A stretch of DNA of 64,000 nucleotides from Pollutimonas harenae. Lineage in GTDB: Bacteria > Pseudomonadota > Gammaproteobacteria > Burkholderiales > Burkholderiaceae_B. Where the stretch lies: the NCBI RefSeq assembly GCF_004153685.1, contig NZ_SDQD01000001.1:1302001-1366000 (forward strand), given 5' to 3'. The notes beneath the pieces were generated by a model. It ran no database searches. It saw nothing but the letters and a program-made list of their open reading frames with translations, and had not been told where the DNA came from. Positions 1-8,968 of this stretch are shown here, piece after piece. Made by a program: the position numbers and the translations under genes. Each line of letters starts with the position of its first letter. Position 1 is the stretch's first letter.

Positions 1-370
1 CCAGCAAGGACTCGTCGGGGACGGGAGCCAGATGCAGGACCAGGGGCACGTGGTTGTAATCGGCAGCGATCTGGGCTAGTACACTTACGGATTCGGGCGT
101 GTACAAAGGTCCTATTTTGATGGCTTGCACGTTCATGTCTTCGAGCAGGCAGCGGGCCTGGTCGTCGATCAGTTCGGGAGCAAGGGGCTGAATATCTTCG
201 GTGCCAGCTGTGTCTCGCACCAATGTGGCCGTCAGGGTCGACAGCGGATGGCAGCCCAACGAGGCGCAGGTAACCGCGTCGGCAGGCAGGCTACTCGACC
301 CGCTTGGGTCAAAAGGGCCGAAAATAAGTACAAGTGGCGGAGTGGGGGCTTGCACGGCGGTAATATCCAA
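1..370 (-). CDS. thiD: ThiD-like phosphomethylpyrimidine kinase (partial, 3' end outside window)
   Basis: The minus-strand reading from about 370 down to base 1 gives an open frame of about 123 residues that leaves the window. It begins with a kinase-type strand followed by FGPFDPSGSSSLPADAVTC, then DTAGTEDIQ and KIGPLYTPE, which matches the N-terminal half of the ribokinase-like HMP/HMP-P kinase ThiD of thiamine biosynthesis. An in-frame stop lies just upstream of TTG 370, so the start is either TTG 370 or GTG 355; neither has a strong ribosome site. It is divergent from the rubredoxin gene. The usual GGA-rich phosphate loop lies outside the window, so activity cannot be judged. Seen: the sequence motifs. 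Inferred: the function. Confidence 0.8.
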   Translation of the reverse strand, partial: MDITAVQAPTPPLVLIFGPFDPSGSSSLPADAVTCASLGCHPLSTLTATLVRDTAGTEDIQPLAPELIDDQARCLLEDMNVQAIKIGPLYTPESVSVLAQIAADYNHVPLVLHLAPVPDESLL

Positions 371-420
371 GTATTGCTATTGGGTTTGGCAGTATCGTCC
401 CCATTCTAATAGAAGGATGC

Positions 421-437
421 GGAATCCGCCGGATTCC
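421..437. repeat. Perfect 7-bp inverted repeat in the thiD/rubredoxin divergent intergenic region
   Basis: GGAATCC - GCC - GGATTCC, a perfect dyad with a 3-base spacer, 32 bases before the rubredoxin ATG. It lies between two divergent genes, where an operator is expected. It has no T-run, so it is not an obvious terminator. No binding protein can be named. Confidence 0.5.
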
Positions 438-468
438 CAATTTATACATTTCAGTGAGTAACAATAAA

Positions 469-633
469 ATGCGTACATGGATGTGTCTGATTTGCGGTTG
501 GATATATGATGAGGAAGCTGGCTTGCCTGAAGAAGGCATTGCGCCCGGAACCCTCTGGGAAGACGTCCCGCCCAACTGGGTTTGTCCGGAATGCGGGGCC
601 CGTAAAGAAGATTTTGAATTAATAGAGGTCTAA
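469..633 (+). CDS. rubA: Rubredoxin
   Basis: A 54-residue one-electron carrier with a single iron bound by four cysteines. Both knuckles are present: MCLICGW (Cys6, Cys9) and CPECGA (Cys39, Cys42), with the conserved aromatic residues between them and the acidic C-terminus typical of the family. Length matches known rubredoxins (about 52-55). It is too short for many gene finders. It is followed after 39 bases by yqgE and ruvX on the same strand, a common order in Burkholderiales. Its redox partner is not visible here; in other proteobacteria rubredoxins serve alkane hydroxylases or oxidative-stress enzymes. Confidence 0.95.
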   Translation: MRTWMCLICGWIYDEEAGLPEEGIAPGTLWEDVPPNWVCPECGARKEDFELIEV

Positions 634-672
634 GCATCGAGGCAGTCATTGCTACTTTCTGGAGAGCGCGTC

Positions 673-1266
673 GTGAACTCATCAGCTAAGCAGTCCGACG
701 CAACATCCAGCGTCAATTTTTCCCAACAACTCTTGCTGGCCATGCCGGGCAAGGTGTCGGGCAATCTGGCTAACACCGTTATTTACGTATGCGAGCACAC
801 CGATCAGGGTGCGCTTGGTCTGGTCATCAACAGACCTACAGACCTGACTGTCGGTGGTCTCTTGCAGCGTATTGACCTGGATTTGTCGCTCGAAATCGGT
901 CCTGTCCAGGATTCCCCGGTGTATTTTGGCGGGCCGGTGCAAACCGATCGCGGCTTTGTGTTGCATGCGCCTGTGGGTGGCTATAGTTCCAGTATTCAAC
1001 TGGGCGATGTGGCGCTCACGACTTCTCGTGATGTCTTGCAAGATGTGGCGCAGGGCAAGGGGCCCGAACAATTATTGATCACCCTGGGTTATGCGGGCTG
1101 GGGTGCCGGACAACTAGAAAGCGAAATGTCGCAAAATGCCTGGCTGAACGTGGGCGCTACCAACGACATTCTGTTCAAGACGCCGTCCGAAAACATGTAC
1201 CAGGTTGCATTGGCCCAGCTGGGCATCGATCCACTGATGCTGGCGGGCGAAGCGGGCCATGCCTGA
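673..1266 (+). CDS. yqgE: YqgE/AlgH family protein (DUF179)
   Basis: A 197-residue protein of the UPF0301/YqgE family, conserved in proteobacteria and of unclear biochemical role. It contains the family signatures AMPG near residue 25, VINRP near 55 and YFGGPV near 90, and the late segment LGYAGWGAGQLESE. The GTG at 673 was chosen because GGAGAG sits 6 bases before it. An in-frame TTG at 649 would add 8 residues without such a site. Its last 8 bases overlap ruvX, which implies co-translation; the yqgE-ruvX pairing is widespread. Confidence 0.92.
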   Translation: MNSSAKQSDATSSVNFSQQLLLAMPGKVSGNLANTVIYVCEHTDQGALGLVINRPTDLTVGGLLQRIDLDLSLEIGPVQDSPVYFGGPVQTDRGFVLHAPVGGYSSSIQLGDVALTTSRDVLQDVAQGKGPEQLLITLGYAGWGAGQLESEMSQNAWLNVGATNDILFKTPSENMYQVALAQLGIDPLMLAGEAGHA

Positions 1267-1663
1267 CAGCACCTTGCTCGCCTTCGACTACGGCACGAAA
1301 AAAATAGGCGTGGCCATAGGCAATACATTGACCCGTCAAGCCCGGCCACTCGATATTCTTTTTCCTGTTACCCGTGAGCAGCGATTTGCAGCCATTGCCA
1401 GCTTGTTGAACGAATGGCAGCCCGATAAGGTGGTAGTGGGCCTGCCTTTGGCCACCGATGGCTCAGAGCAGTATGCCAGCTTGCGATGCCGCCGTTTTGC
1501 CAACCAGCTGCATGGTCGCTTTGGTGTGGAAACCGTGTTGGTTGATGAGCGGGGCTCCAGTATGGAGGCCCAGCAAATGCTGGGTAATAATACAGACGAC
1601 GACGCCGTAGCCGCAGCGGTTATCTTGCAGCGCTATCTCGATGGGCTTGCCCAGTCATCATAA
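1259..1663 (+). CDS. ruvX: Putative pre-16S rRNA nuclease / Holliday junction resolvase-like RuvX (YqgF)
   Basis: 134 residues of RNase H-like fold, the usual length for YqgF. The acidic catalytic positions are visible: FDYGTKKIGVAIG at the N-terminus, VVGLPLATDG in the middle, VDERGSS about residue 97 and DDDAVAAAVILQRYL at the end. E. coli YqgF takes part in 16S rRNA 5'-end maturation; the resolvase label is older and based on fold. The start overlaps the end of yqgE and plsC follows after 14 bases, so the rubA-yqgE-ruvX-plsC run is probably one transcript. Confidence 0.93.
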   Translation: MPDSTLLAFDYGTKKIGVAIGNTLTRQARPLDILFPVTREQRFAAIASLLNEWQPDKVVVGLPLATDGSEQYASLRCRRFANQLHGRFGVETVLVDERGSSMEAQQMLGNNTDDDAVAAAVILQRYLDGLAQSS

Positions 1664-1677
1664 ACAAAGGGATCGGA

Positions 1678-2430
1678 TTGGGGATTTTGCTTTTCTTGCT
1701 GCGCGTGAGCTGTGTTGCGATACTGATTCTTTTTGGCTTGCTATTGGTGGTCCTGGTTTTTCCGGTGGCTTCACTGCAGATACGTACGGCTATGAGCCTG
1801 TATTGGTCGCGCTTGTTGATGCGCGTTTGCGGGGTCAAAGTGCGAGTGCGCGGCGAACCCCTGCGGACGGGGGCTGTGCTGTGGGTAGTCAACCATGTGT
1901 CCTGGGTAGATATCTTTGTGCTTAACAGTATTCGTTCCACGGCGTTTGTGGCCAAGAGCGAAATCAGGCGCTGGCCGATGATCGGATGGCTGGTGGCCGG
2001 GGCCGGTACGGTGTTTATCGAGCGGGGCAACCGCAACGCTATCCGAGCGGTCGCCGAGCAAATGAAGGGTCGTTTCAGTCAGGGCGAGGTTGTCGGTTTA
2101 TTTCCGGAAGGAACCACTTCCAGCGGTTTTGATGTCGGTCCCTTTCACTCCAGTTTGTTCGATGCGGCGCTGCGGGCTCATGTAGATGTCCAGCCAGTCG
2201 CCTTGCGATTCTTCCATCGCGGCCAACGCAGCGATTACAACGCCTTCGTGGGCGAGCAGAATCTATTGCAAAACCTCTGGTACTTGCTGGGTACGACCGG
2301 GGTGGTCGTCGACGTTGCCTTCCTCGAGGCCATGTCGGCCGATACCTGTGAGCAGATGGGGCGCAGCCAGGTCGCCGCGCGTGCCCATCATGTCATACGG
2401 CAGGCAGTGATTGGCAAAGCGGATCAGTGA
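1678..2430 (+). CDS. plsC: 1-acyl-sn-glycerol-3-phosphate acyltransferase (PlsC family)
   Basis: 250 residues. An N-terminal membrane segment (about residues 2-33) is followed by the PlsC acyltransferase domain: NHVSWVDI carries the HX4D catalytic pair, then [10 protein letters not shown] and FPEGTTSSG, the phosphate- and acyl-binding blocks. It transfers an acyl chain to lysophosphatidate at the inner membrane. The start is TTG 1678, with an AGG about 8 bases upstream and no better in-frame ATG before the membrane segment. The end overlaps the end of convergent apaH by 7 bases. Several plsC paralogues usually exist in this group, so the substrate (lysophosphatidate or ornithine lipid) is not certain. 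Confidence 0.9.
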   Translation: MGILLFLLRVSCVAILILFGLLLVVLVFPVASLQIRTAMSLYWSRLLMRVCGVKVRVRGEPLRTGAVLWVVNHVSWVDIFVLNSIRSTAFVAKSEIRRWPMIGWLVAGAGTVFIERGNRNAIRAVAEQMKGRFSQGEVVGLFPEGTTSSGFDVGPFHSSLFDAALRAHVDVQPVALRFFHRGQRSDYNAFVGEQNLLQNLWYLLGTTGVVVDVAFLEAMSADTCEQMGRSQVAARAHHVIRQAVIGKADQ

Positions 2431-3269
2431 CGCCCAGGACTTTGATACTGCTTGCAGGCGACCTGCACCACTTTATGGTCGCTCATGCGGACAGCGGTCA
2501 GTTCCCTGCCCCATATGCAGCCCGTGTCCAGACAGATCGCATCGGGTCGTAGCATCAGGCCCAGTGTTGACCAGTGCCCGAATACGATGGTGTCTTGTTG
2601 CGCGACGCGGCCCGGTACATCGAACCAGGGCATGAGATGAGGGCTGGCGACCGGCGCCTCTTTGTGCGAGAACTCCATATGTCCGTCCGCAGTGCACATG
2701 CGCATGCGGGTCAGGGCATTGACAATCACCCGTAGCCGTTCGTCGCCGCGTAGCTTGTCGTCCCAATATGTGGGCTCGTTGCCGTACATGCGCTCGAGCA
2801 TGTTTTTCCAGTCGGGACCTTGCAGGGCCGATTCGATTTCCTCCGCCAGCATGAGCGTTTTTTCAACACTCCAGGCGGGCAGTACGCCGGCATGGACCAG
2901 CAGATGGCCTTGCTCGTAGTGAGCCAACGGGCGGTGCCGCAACCAGGTAATCAGTTCTTGTGAGTCGGGGGCGTCCAGAATGTCGTGAATGGTGTCTGAT
3001 TTACCTGGCTTTTTGATGCCGGCAGCGATGGCAAGGAAGTGCAGGTCGTGATTGCCCAGTACGGTAGTGGCTCGGTCGCCCAGGGCCATGACACGGCGTA
3101 GTGTACCCAGAGAGTCCGGGCCTCGGTTGATCAGATCACCGGCGAACCAGAAGTGTGTGCCAGGGTCGTCAGCAATATCGGGATGCGTCAGCAGGGCTTG
3201 CAAGGGGGAGCAGCAACCCTGGAGGTCGCCGACCATCCAGATGTTGCCGCCTGAGTCAGTAGTGGTCAT
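2424..3269 (-). CDS. apaH: Symmetrical bis(5'-nucleosyl)-tetraphosphatase ApaH
   Basis: 281 residues, close to E. coli ApaH (280). It hydrolyses Ap4A to two ADP. The phosphoesterase metal motifs are complete: GDLQGC (residues 14-19), [24 protein letters not shown] and [14 protein letters not shown] 3269 is preferred to the upstream GTG 3287 because it overlaps the lptG stop in an ATGA arrangement, implying translational coupling. Overlap of its 3' end with plsC leaves no room for a terminator between the two convergent genes. Confidence 0.95.
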   Translation of the reverse strand: MTTTDSGGNIWMVGDLQGCCSPLQALLTHPDIADDPGTHFWFAGDLINRGPDSLGTLRRVMALGDRATTVLGNHDLHFLAIAAGIKKPGKSDTIHDILDAPDSQELITWLRHRPLAHYEQGHLLVHAGVLPAWSVEKTLMLAEEIESALQGPDWKNMLERMYGNEPTYWDDKLRGDERLRVIVNALTRMRMCTADGHMEFSHKEAPVASPHLMPWFDVPGRVAQQDTIVFGHWSTLGLMLRPDAICLDTGCIWGRELTAVRMSDHKVVQVACKQYQSPGRH

Positions 3270-4444
3270 ACAGTGGACTTGCTCCACGGCCAGCGTGTTT
3301 GATTGAAGCGCCGCACATTATGCTGGTTCTCCATGAGCGTCAGGGCGCCCAGGGCCAGTCCCAGGGCACCCAGGTTGGGCAGCAGGGCAGTTACCCAGGG
3401 AGCCCACTGATTGAGCATGCCCACGTTCAGTGCCAGCTGGTTCAGCATGAAGAAGCCCACACCCAGCAAAATACCGATAAAGACTTTGCTGCCAACGCCG
3501 CCGCGCCGTGTTTGCATGAAGCTGATGGGGGCAGCAATGGTGATCATTACCAGCAAGGTAAACGGATAGGCCATTTTGCGCCACAGGGCGACGATCTGCC
3601 TGTCGGTTTGCAAACTATTGTTTTCCAGATAGTCGATGTAGTCCAGCAGAACGCGTATGGACATGCGTTCGGGCGTCAGGACCCGGGCGATCAGCCTTTC
3701 CGGCGTCAGGCTGGTTTTCAGCGTGCGTTTGGGCAATGTTTCCAGGAGTGTAAGCGGCCCATCGGGCTGGACTGCGTTAGCCAGAGTGGAAAGTGAGTTT
3801 GCTTTGACAGTGGTTTGCTTCACGTCGCTAAGCACTAAGGTACCGTCAGTAAACTGTCCTTGCTTGGCGGTCGAGAAGCGAGCCAGTTCTTGCCCATTCT
3901 TGAACTCGTACAGGGTGATGTCGGCGACATTGCCGCTGGATTTGAGTTGCGCAATATTGATGATGCGTGTCCCGTCTTCGTTGTCCGACTCTTTGAACCA
4001 GTATCCGCTGTTCAGGCGGCCGCCACCCGCTTTGCCCAGCAGGGTCAGGCTGGCCTCGCTGGATTTGATCTCGGCGGCTGGCGTAATGATTTCGGACAAT
4101 ATGAAAGCCCCAAATACCAGGGGAATAGTCACGATCCAGAGCATGGTCAGCAATTTCATGCCGCTGACGCCGGAAACCCGCAAAATGACCAGTTCATTGC
4201 GCTGCGCCAGCCCCGCAAGCGCCAGAATGGCGCCGATCAGTAGGCCTATGGGCAGAAGATCGTATAGCGTTGTAGGCAAAGCCAGAGCCTGCATGTAAAA
4301 CAGGTTCAGCAGTGTGAACTGGTTGCTTAGGTTGTCGAGCTCTTCGATCAGAGCAAAAAAGGTGAACAGGCCGATCAGCGCCATCAGTACCACCATGGTG
4401 GAGCGATAGATTTCTTTGGCGAGATAACGGCGGGCAGTGCGCAT
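3266..4444 (-). CDS. lptG: LPS export ABC transporter permease LptG
   Basis: 392 residues of the LptF/LptG (YjgP/YjgQ) family. Three N-terminal membrane helices lie between residues 15 and 125, then a periplasmic beta-jellyroll (about 130-270, with the GYWFKESDN and DGTLVLSDV segments), then three C-terminal helices. Residues [20 protein letters not shown] and [12 protein letters not shown] are the LptG type rather than LptF. The product works with LptB, LptF and LptC to pull lipopolysaccharide out of the inner membrane. LptF is normally next to LptG, but here the upstream neighbour is mtgA (95-base gap), so the partner must be encoded elsewhere. Confidence 0.92.
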   Translation of the reverse strand: MRTARRYLAKEIYRSTMVVLMALIGLFTFFALIEELDNLSNQFTLLNLFYMQALALPTTLYDLLPIGLLIGAILALAGLAQRNELVILRVSGVSGMKLLTMLWIVTIPLVFGAFILSEIITPAAEIKSSEASLTLLGKAGGGRLNSGYWFKESDNEDGTRIINIAQLKSSGNVADITLYEFKNGQELARFSTAKQGQFTDGTLVLSDVKQTTVKANSLSTLANAVQPDGPLTLLETLPKRTLKTSLTPERLIARVLTPERMSIRVLLDYIDYLENNSLQTDRQIVALWRKMAYPFTLLVMITIAAPISFMQTRRGGVGSKVFIGILLGVGFFMLNQLALNVGMLNQWAPWVTALLPNLGALGLALGALTLMENQHNVRRFNQTRWPWSKSTV

Positions 4445-4539
4445 GAAAATGGTTTGGTGCCTGAACAGGACAGCACAGATAAAAATGCAAGCTTAACATT
4501 TGCCGGGGTGGTGATGCCGCCCGGGCCCAGCTCGTTGCC

Positions 4540-5259
4540 TTAGGGGATATCCACCATACGCATGCGTTTTTGTATGGTGGCCGTGCGCGAGTTCAAGTAC
4601 GAGGTGTTGCGGTGTTCGTCGTAATAGTCTGGTCGAGGCAGCATGGACGCCAACTTGGCGGACTGGTATCGGCTCAGGCCGCCGGCGCTAGTCTTGAAAT
4701 AATGTCGGGCGGCAGCTTCAGCGCCGAAAACGTCGCTGCCCCACTGGGCGATATTCAAGTACAGCTCAAGTATGCGCTCTTTGCTCATCACGAACTCGAT
4801 CATGTAGGTCAGGACGAGTTCCTGAGCTTTGCGCAGATAAGTCCGCGACTCCGACAAAAACAGGTTTTTGGCCAATTGCTGAGTGATGGTTGAGCCGCCG
4901 CGTCGCTTGCTTTTGCCGCGTTCGGCTTGCTTCTGGTTGTATATCCAGGCCTTGCGTATGGCGTCCCACTCGACGCCCTCGTGCTCGACGAACTTGGAGT
5001 CTTCCGACGCCACTACGGCACGCTTCAGATGATTGCTGATCTGGTCGTAGGGTACCCATTGAAACTTAAGGGATGCGTCGGGGTCGCTTGCCCTGAGCTC
5101 ATTCAGGGTGGCCTTCATGAAGGCGCTGCTGCTGGGGTTTTTGACGCTGAGCCACAACACCATCACAAACAAGCCGAACAGATAGAGTAAGGCGGCTGCC
5201 AGTGCAGCCAGTAAGGCGACAAACACGACTTTGGTCTTATTGATTTTCCGGGTGCTCAT
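4540..5259 (-). CDS. mtgA: Monofunctional biosynthetic peptidoglycan transglycosylase
   Basis: 239 residues, one N-terminal membrane anchor (about 10-35) and a family 51 glycosyltransferase domain. Motifs in order: ASEDSKFVEHEGVEW with the catalytic glutamate, GGSTITQQLAKNLFL, RKAQELVLTYMIE and KERILELYLNIAQWG. It polymerises lipid II into glycan strands and has no transpeptidase domain, as expected for MtgA. It follows aroE by only 3 bases, making an rnb-tonB-like-aroE-mtgA operon. Confidence 0.95.
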   Translation of the reverse strand: MSTRKINKTKVVFVALLAALAAALLYLFGLFVMVLWLSVKNPSSSAFMKATLNELRASDPDASLKFQWVPYDQISNHLKRAVVASEDSKFVEHEGVEWDAIRKAWIYNQKQAERGKSKRRGGSTITQQLAKNLFLSESRTYLRKAQELVLTYMIEFVMSKERILELYLNIAQWGSDVFGAEAAARHYFKTSAGGLSRYQSAKLASMLPRPDYYDEHRNTSYLNSRTATIQKRMRMVDIP

Positions 5260-5262
5260 GGT

Positions 5263-6114
5263 TCAAGTATAAAGCGCGAGGCGCAGCGCCTTGAGCACCG
5301 CAGAGATTTCAGGTCTGGTGCCGTGCCATATCTCGTAGCTGGCGGCGGCCTGTCCCACCAGCATGCCCAGGCCGTCGGCCACCTGTGCCGCACCTTGTTC
5401 GCGGGCCTGCAGCATGAAGGGCGTGTCCTGGCTGGCATACACCATGTCGTAGGCCAAGGCGCCTGATGCGTAGAGTCCGCCAGGCAGATCGGGTGGTGTG
5501 CTCCCCAGACTGCTGGAGGTTGCGTTGATGATGATGTCCCAGACACCGCTCGCCTGCTGCAGGGCTCCGGCCGAGAGCCGCCCGGTAAATTCTGGCATAT
5601 GCCCAAGGATATGTGCCTGCAGCTGTTGGGCTCGCTCGGGATTACGGTTGGCAATGTGCAGCCTGGTGCACCCGGCTGCCAGTAATGGAAAAACAGCTCC
5701 CCGGGCTGCGCCGCCCGCGCCCAACAGCAAAACACGTTTTCCGGCCGGACTGTAGTCCAGGCGTTCGAGGTCTTTCAGCAGGCCCTCGCCATCGGTATTG
5801 CAGCCATGCAGGTGGCCGTTTGCCATCCAGAGCGTATTGACTGCGCCAGCCAGGCGCGCGCGAGGAGTCAGGTGCGCTTGCGCCAGGACAAAAGCTTGTT
5901 CCTTGAAAGGCACGGTGATGTTCAAACCCGTGCCGCCGTGTGCAAAGAAATCTTTGCAGGTATGGGCAAAGCCGTCCAGCGGTGCCAGGATGCGGTCGTA
6001 GCAAAGGGAGATGCCGGTCTGGCTGGCAAACGCTTCATGTATGAAGGGTGAGCGGCTGTGTGCAATCGGGTTGCCGACCACACCGAATCGCATCAGGGAT
6101 GTCGTCGTTGTCAT
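5263..6114 (-). CDS. aroE: Shikimate dehydrogenase (NADP+)
   Basis: 283 residues; reduces 3-dehydroshikimate to shikimate in aromatic amino acid synthesis. The substrate site SRSPFIHEAF and LNITVPFKEQAF (with the catalytic Lys) are present. So are GAVNTLW, CNTDGEG and the nucleotide-binding GAGGAARG, followed by NRNPERAQQL, which fits NADP. Its ATG overlaps the TGA of the tonB-like gene (ATGA at 6114-6111). aroQ of the same pathway is at 11.7 kb. Confidence 0.96.
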   Translation of the reverse strand: MTTTTSLMRFGVVGNPIAHSRSPFIHEAFASQTGISLCYDRILAPLDGFAHTCKDFFAHGGTGLNITVPFKEQAFVLAQAHLTPRARLAGAVNTLWMANGHLHGCNTDGEGLLKDLERLDYSPAGKRVLLLGAGGAARGAVFPLLAAGCTRLHIANRNPERAQQLQAHILGHMPEFTGRLSAGALQQASGVWDIIINATSSSLGSTPPDLPGGLYASGALAYDMVYASQDTPFMLQAREQGAAQVADGLGMLVGQAAASYEIWHGTRPEISAVLKALRLALYT

Positions 6115-6989
6115 GGAGAATGGGTTGTCAGGGATTGATGTTCAAAATGCCATGTGCGCGTAATGGCGAACACATCGGTGTGCTGCGCGATGGCCGCCGG
6201 AAGGGGAGCAAAAGGGGCCGCCAGTTGCACGATGCGTGCGGCGGCCAGGTTTAGCACGGCATGACTGGATGGCCGAGTGATTTCCACTTTTGCCAACGAA
6301 CCATCCTGTCGTATGTAAACCGTCATTTGCAGACTGCCGTATAGTTTTCCTCGGGCCTCGGCCGGGTAATGCTCGGTACCCAGCAACTCGATTTTTTGGC
6401 GCCAGGCTTCAACATAGGCGGCGTAGTCCACCGCCTGGGCAGAGGGCCCTGAAAACTGCATTCTCGGCTGTGCGTTGTATTCTTCAATACGTTGCTTGAT
6501 AGCGCTGATTTTTGCATTGAGTATCAGGCTGTCCTGCTCCAGTTCGTCCTCGCCTTGTTCCTGGATGGGCTCATTCAGTTCTGACTGCGGGCTTTCGGGC
6601 GGGGCTTGCTGCTTTGACACCAGCAGGGTGTACAGACGCTGCTGTTCTGCCTCGAGCTCTTGCTGACGCTTGCGCAGCGCTGCCAGCACGATCTGGTTGG
6701 GTGATTCGGCGACGGTGCGGGGCAAAGGTGAAGCCGCCTGCCCCGCTTCCGCCTCGCCGCCGCCATGCAGCTGGTTTTGCGCCAGCATCCTGGGCTGCCG
6801 TGGCGCAGTTTCTGAGCGGGCATTGACCAAAGTGACTTCCAGCGCTTCCGGTATGGGTGCAGGTGCTTGTGGTGCCACGAAACGCAGCGTCAGCAGAAGT
6901 CCGTGGATGGCCAGCGATAATACCAGGGCAATACGCAAATAATCGTTGCGAGGTGTCGGTATTCGCAGCAGGGCGGCAAGCGTGGACAT
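6111..6989 (-). CDS. TonB family energy-transducer-like protein
   Basis: 292 residues. One N-terminal membrane helix (about 18-38) is followed by a proline-rich stretch, a Q/E-rich predicted coiled coil (about 100-170) and a C-terminal TonB-like domain. In that domain, HYPAEARGKLYGSLQMTVYIR and GSLAKVEITRPSSHAVLN match the YPxxAxxxxxxGxVxVxxxI pattern. No exbB or exbD lies beside it. The place between rnb and aroE suggests a stable housekeeping paralogue rather than the main siderophore TonB. Start ATG 6989 directly precedes the membrane helix. Confidence 0.85.
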   Translation of the reverse strand: MSTLAALLRIPTPRNDYLRIALVLSLAIHGLLLTLRFVAPQAPAPIPEALEVTLVNARSETAPRQPRMLAQNQLHGGGEAEAGQAASPLPRTVAESPNQIVLAALRKRQQELEAEQQRLYTLLVSKQQAPPESPQSELNEPIQEQGEDELEQDSLILNAKISAIKQRIEEYNAQPRMQFSGPSAQAVDYAAYVEAWRQKIELLGTEHYPAEARGKLYGSLQMTVYIRQDGSLAKVEITRPSSHAVLNLAAARIVQLAAPFAPLPAAIAQHTDVFAITRTWHFEHQSLTTHSP

Positions 6990-7015
6990 GGTTGGCCCTT
7001 GATCTATGAAAGGCC

Positions 7016-8902
7016 CTAAGCCTCGACCACTTCACGCAGGCGGCAGTCGATCTCCAGGCCCAGTTCATCGAACCCCATGATATCGAGGCTGACCACCTGG
7101 CCGCGCTCAAGCTCGGGTAGTGCAGCAACCCGGGTCACAAAGGGCGCGCAGTCCAGGCGAACCAGGTCGTCGCGAATGATGCTGCCCTGGACGGTGGTGA
7201 TGCCTTGCTGCTGCAGCCAGCGCAGACACCAGTAGCGTTCCATGGCGGACTGGTAGTCGCTCCAGGCCGTATATTGCGACTCGAAAGCGCCGATAATGGC
7301 ATATAGGTCGGCATCTTTGGGCTTGAAGGGGGCAACCAGGCGGGCCGATACACCGTGTTCTGCAGCTGCCAATATCTGCCACTGATTGACCAGGTCGACG
7401 TAACGCCTTAGCGGTGACGTGGACCAGGCATATTGGGGCACGCCTATCGCTTCATGAGGTAGTGCATGGGTGGACATCCGTACCCGGCCGGCTTGCTGGG
7501 AACGGTAAATACCTGGTACGCCATGCTGGGCCAGCAAGCCCCCCCAGGTGTTGTTCGCCAGTATCATGTATTCGGCCACCAGCCTGTCCAGCGGTGCATT
7601 GCGCCGCCGAGGCACCAGTTGTACCCGCGAATCGGGGTTGTCATGCGGGCCGTCCAGTACAAAGGAGTATTCGACCCGATTATTGTTTTCGGGTTTGCCA
7701 CGTACCTGTTCGCGTTGGGCCGCAAGCTGTATGGCCAGACGCCATAGTGGGCGCAACCATTCGCCATAGGGAAGTGCAGCATCAGGATCATTCAGTGCTT
7801 CTTCGGTTACTTGCGCATCCAGTGTGTTATGCCGCAAATTCTCTTTTACAGTGATCCGCTCCAGACGTGTCTCAGAAGAAAGGACTTCGCCGGTTGACAG
7901 GTTGGCCGTCACGTACAGTGACAGGGCAGGGCGCTGCTGACCTTCATCCAGCGAAAAAGCGCTGATCAGTTCGCGGGGCAGCATGGGAATCTTCAGGCCA
8001 GGAATGTATACCGTCGACATGCGTCGCCGGGCGAGCTTGTCGAATTCATTATCGCGACATACCGCCAGGCCTGGTACGGCAATATGTATGCCTACTCTGA
8101 CGGTGTTTTCATCGATGGTGCTGACCGACAGGGCATCATCAACCTCGATCGTGCTGGAATCGTCCACCGAATAGGCAATGACGTCGGTGACAGGAAGATC
8201 GCTTCCCACTTCTTCCAGTGTGACGGGAGCAAACTCCGTGCCTTGCGGAAAGTGGGTGGATAAAAACTGGTGTTGGCGCAAGGCCAGGGCATGGGGCCAG
8301 GCGCCCAGCGACAATAGCAGTTTTTCGGGGCTGGTCCCGGTTTGGTTCACGGCCGCTTCGAAAGCCTTCCACTGCAGGGTGTTCTTGTCAGGCCGTGTCA
8401 GCAAGGAGGACGCCACTTCGGCGATGGGTTCGGGCAAGACCCCAGCCATCATTTGATCGGTCCACTCCTGTTGCTGGGCGGCTTGCTTTTGCTTTTTTTC
8501 GATGGCAGCCAGCGCGGCAGCCAGTATGTCGGGAGGGGCGGGCCGGTAGCAGCCCTTGCCGCGGCGGTGGAAATAGGCGGGCGCACTGTTCAGCGCAAAA
8601 ATCAGTGCAGCCTTTTCGACCGCAGAGGGTACGTGTCCAAAATAGTCTTCGGCAAAAGCGGTGGCCTCAAATTCTTCCTGAGGCGCGCACTCCCATAGAA
8701 AGTCGATTTCAAGCGTCTGCGCCAGGGCCTCGGCCTGTGTCATCAGCTCGGCGGGGACGGGTTGCTCAAAGTTGAACAATACAGCGGCATTCTTGATTTT
8801 GCTGCGTTTGCCCGATTCGGACTCGACCTGCATGGTGGAGTCGCTTTGCGAGAAGATTTTTTGTGCCTTGAAGTTGCCGCTTTCTTCGTAAAGAACGTAC
8901 AT
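7016..8902 (-). CDS. RNB-domain exoribonuclease (RNase II/R family)
   Basis: 628 residues, shorter than E. coli RNase R (813) and near RNase II (644). It should degrade RNA 3' to 5'. An N-terminal region of about 235 residues without classical cold-shock motifs precedes the RNB domain, with SVDDSSTIEVDDAL at residues 245-258, then GIHIAVPG, PMLPRELIS, STSPLRRYVDLVNQW with the catalytic arginine, and a short C-terminal beta domain. The four-acid metal site is Asp247, Glu253, Asp255, Asp256, with Glu where RNase II has Asp207. It heads the minus-strand operon with the tonB-like gene, aroE and mtgA. Confidence 0.9.
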   Translation of the reverse strand: MYVLYEESGNFKAQKIFSQSDSTMQVESESGKRSKIKNAAVLFNFEQPVPAELMTQAEALAQTLEIDFLWECAPQEEFEATAFAEDYFGHVPSAVEKAALIFALNSAPAYFHRRGKGCYRPAPPDILAAALAAIEKKQKQAAQQQEWTDQMMAGVLPEPIAEVASSLLTRPDKNTLQWKAFEAAVNQTGTSPEKLLLSLGAWPHALALRQHQFLSTHFPQGTEFAPVTLEEVGSDLPVTDVIAYSVDDSSTIEVDDALSVSTIDENTVRVGIHIAVPGLAVCRDNEFDKLARRRMSTVYIPGLKIPMLPRELISAFSLDEGQQRPALSLYVTANLSTGEVLSSETRLERITVKENLRHNTLDAQVTEEALNDPDAALPYGEWLRPLWRLAIQLAAQREQVRGKPENNNRVEYSFVLDGPHDNPDSRVQLVPRRRNAPLDRLVAEYMILANNTWGGLLAQHGVPGIYRSQQAGRVRMSTHALPHEAIGVPQYAWSTSPLRRYVDLVNQWQILAAAEHGVSARLVAPFKPKDADLYAIIGAFESQYTAWSDYQSAMERYWCLRWLQQQGITTVQGSIIRDDLVRLDCAPFVTRVAALPELERGQVVSLDIMGFDELGLEIDCRLREVVEA

Positions 8903-8968
8903 AATGATCCGGTGAGATGCGCATAAGCGCGCATCGTTGGGTAAAGGTTTATTTTAGTGCGGACTGTG

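Noticed and set aside
3657-4298. 213-residue plus-strand open frame
   Set aside because: Antisense to lptG, with no recognisable domain or ribosome site.
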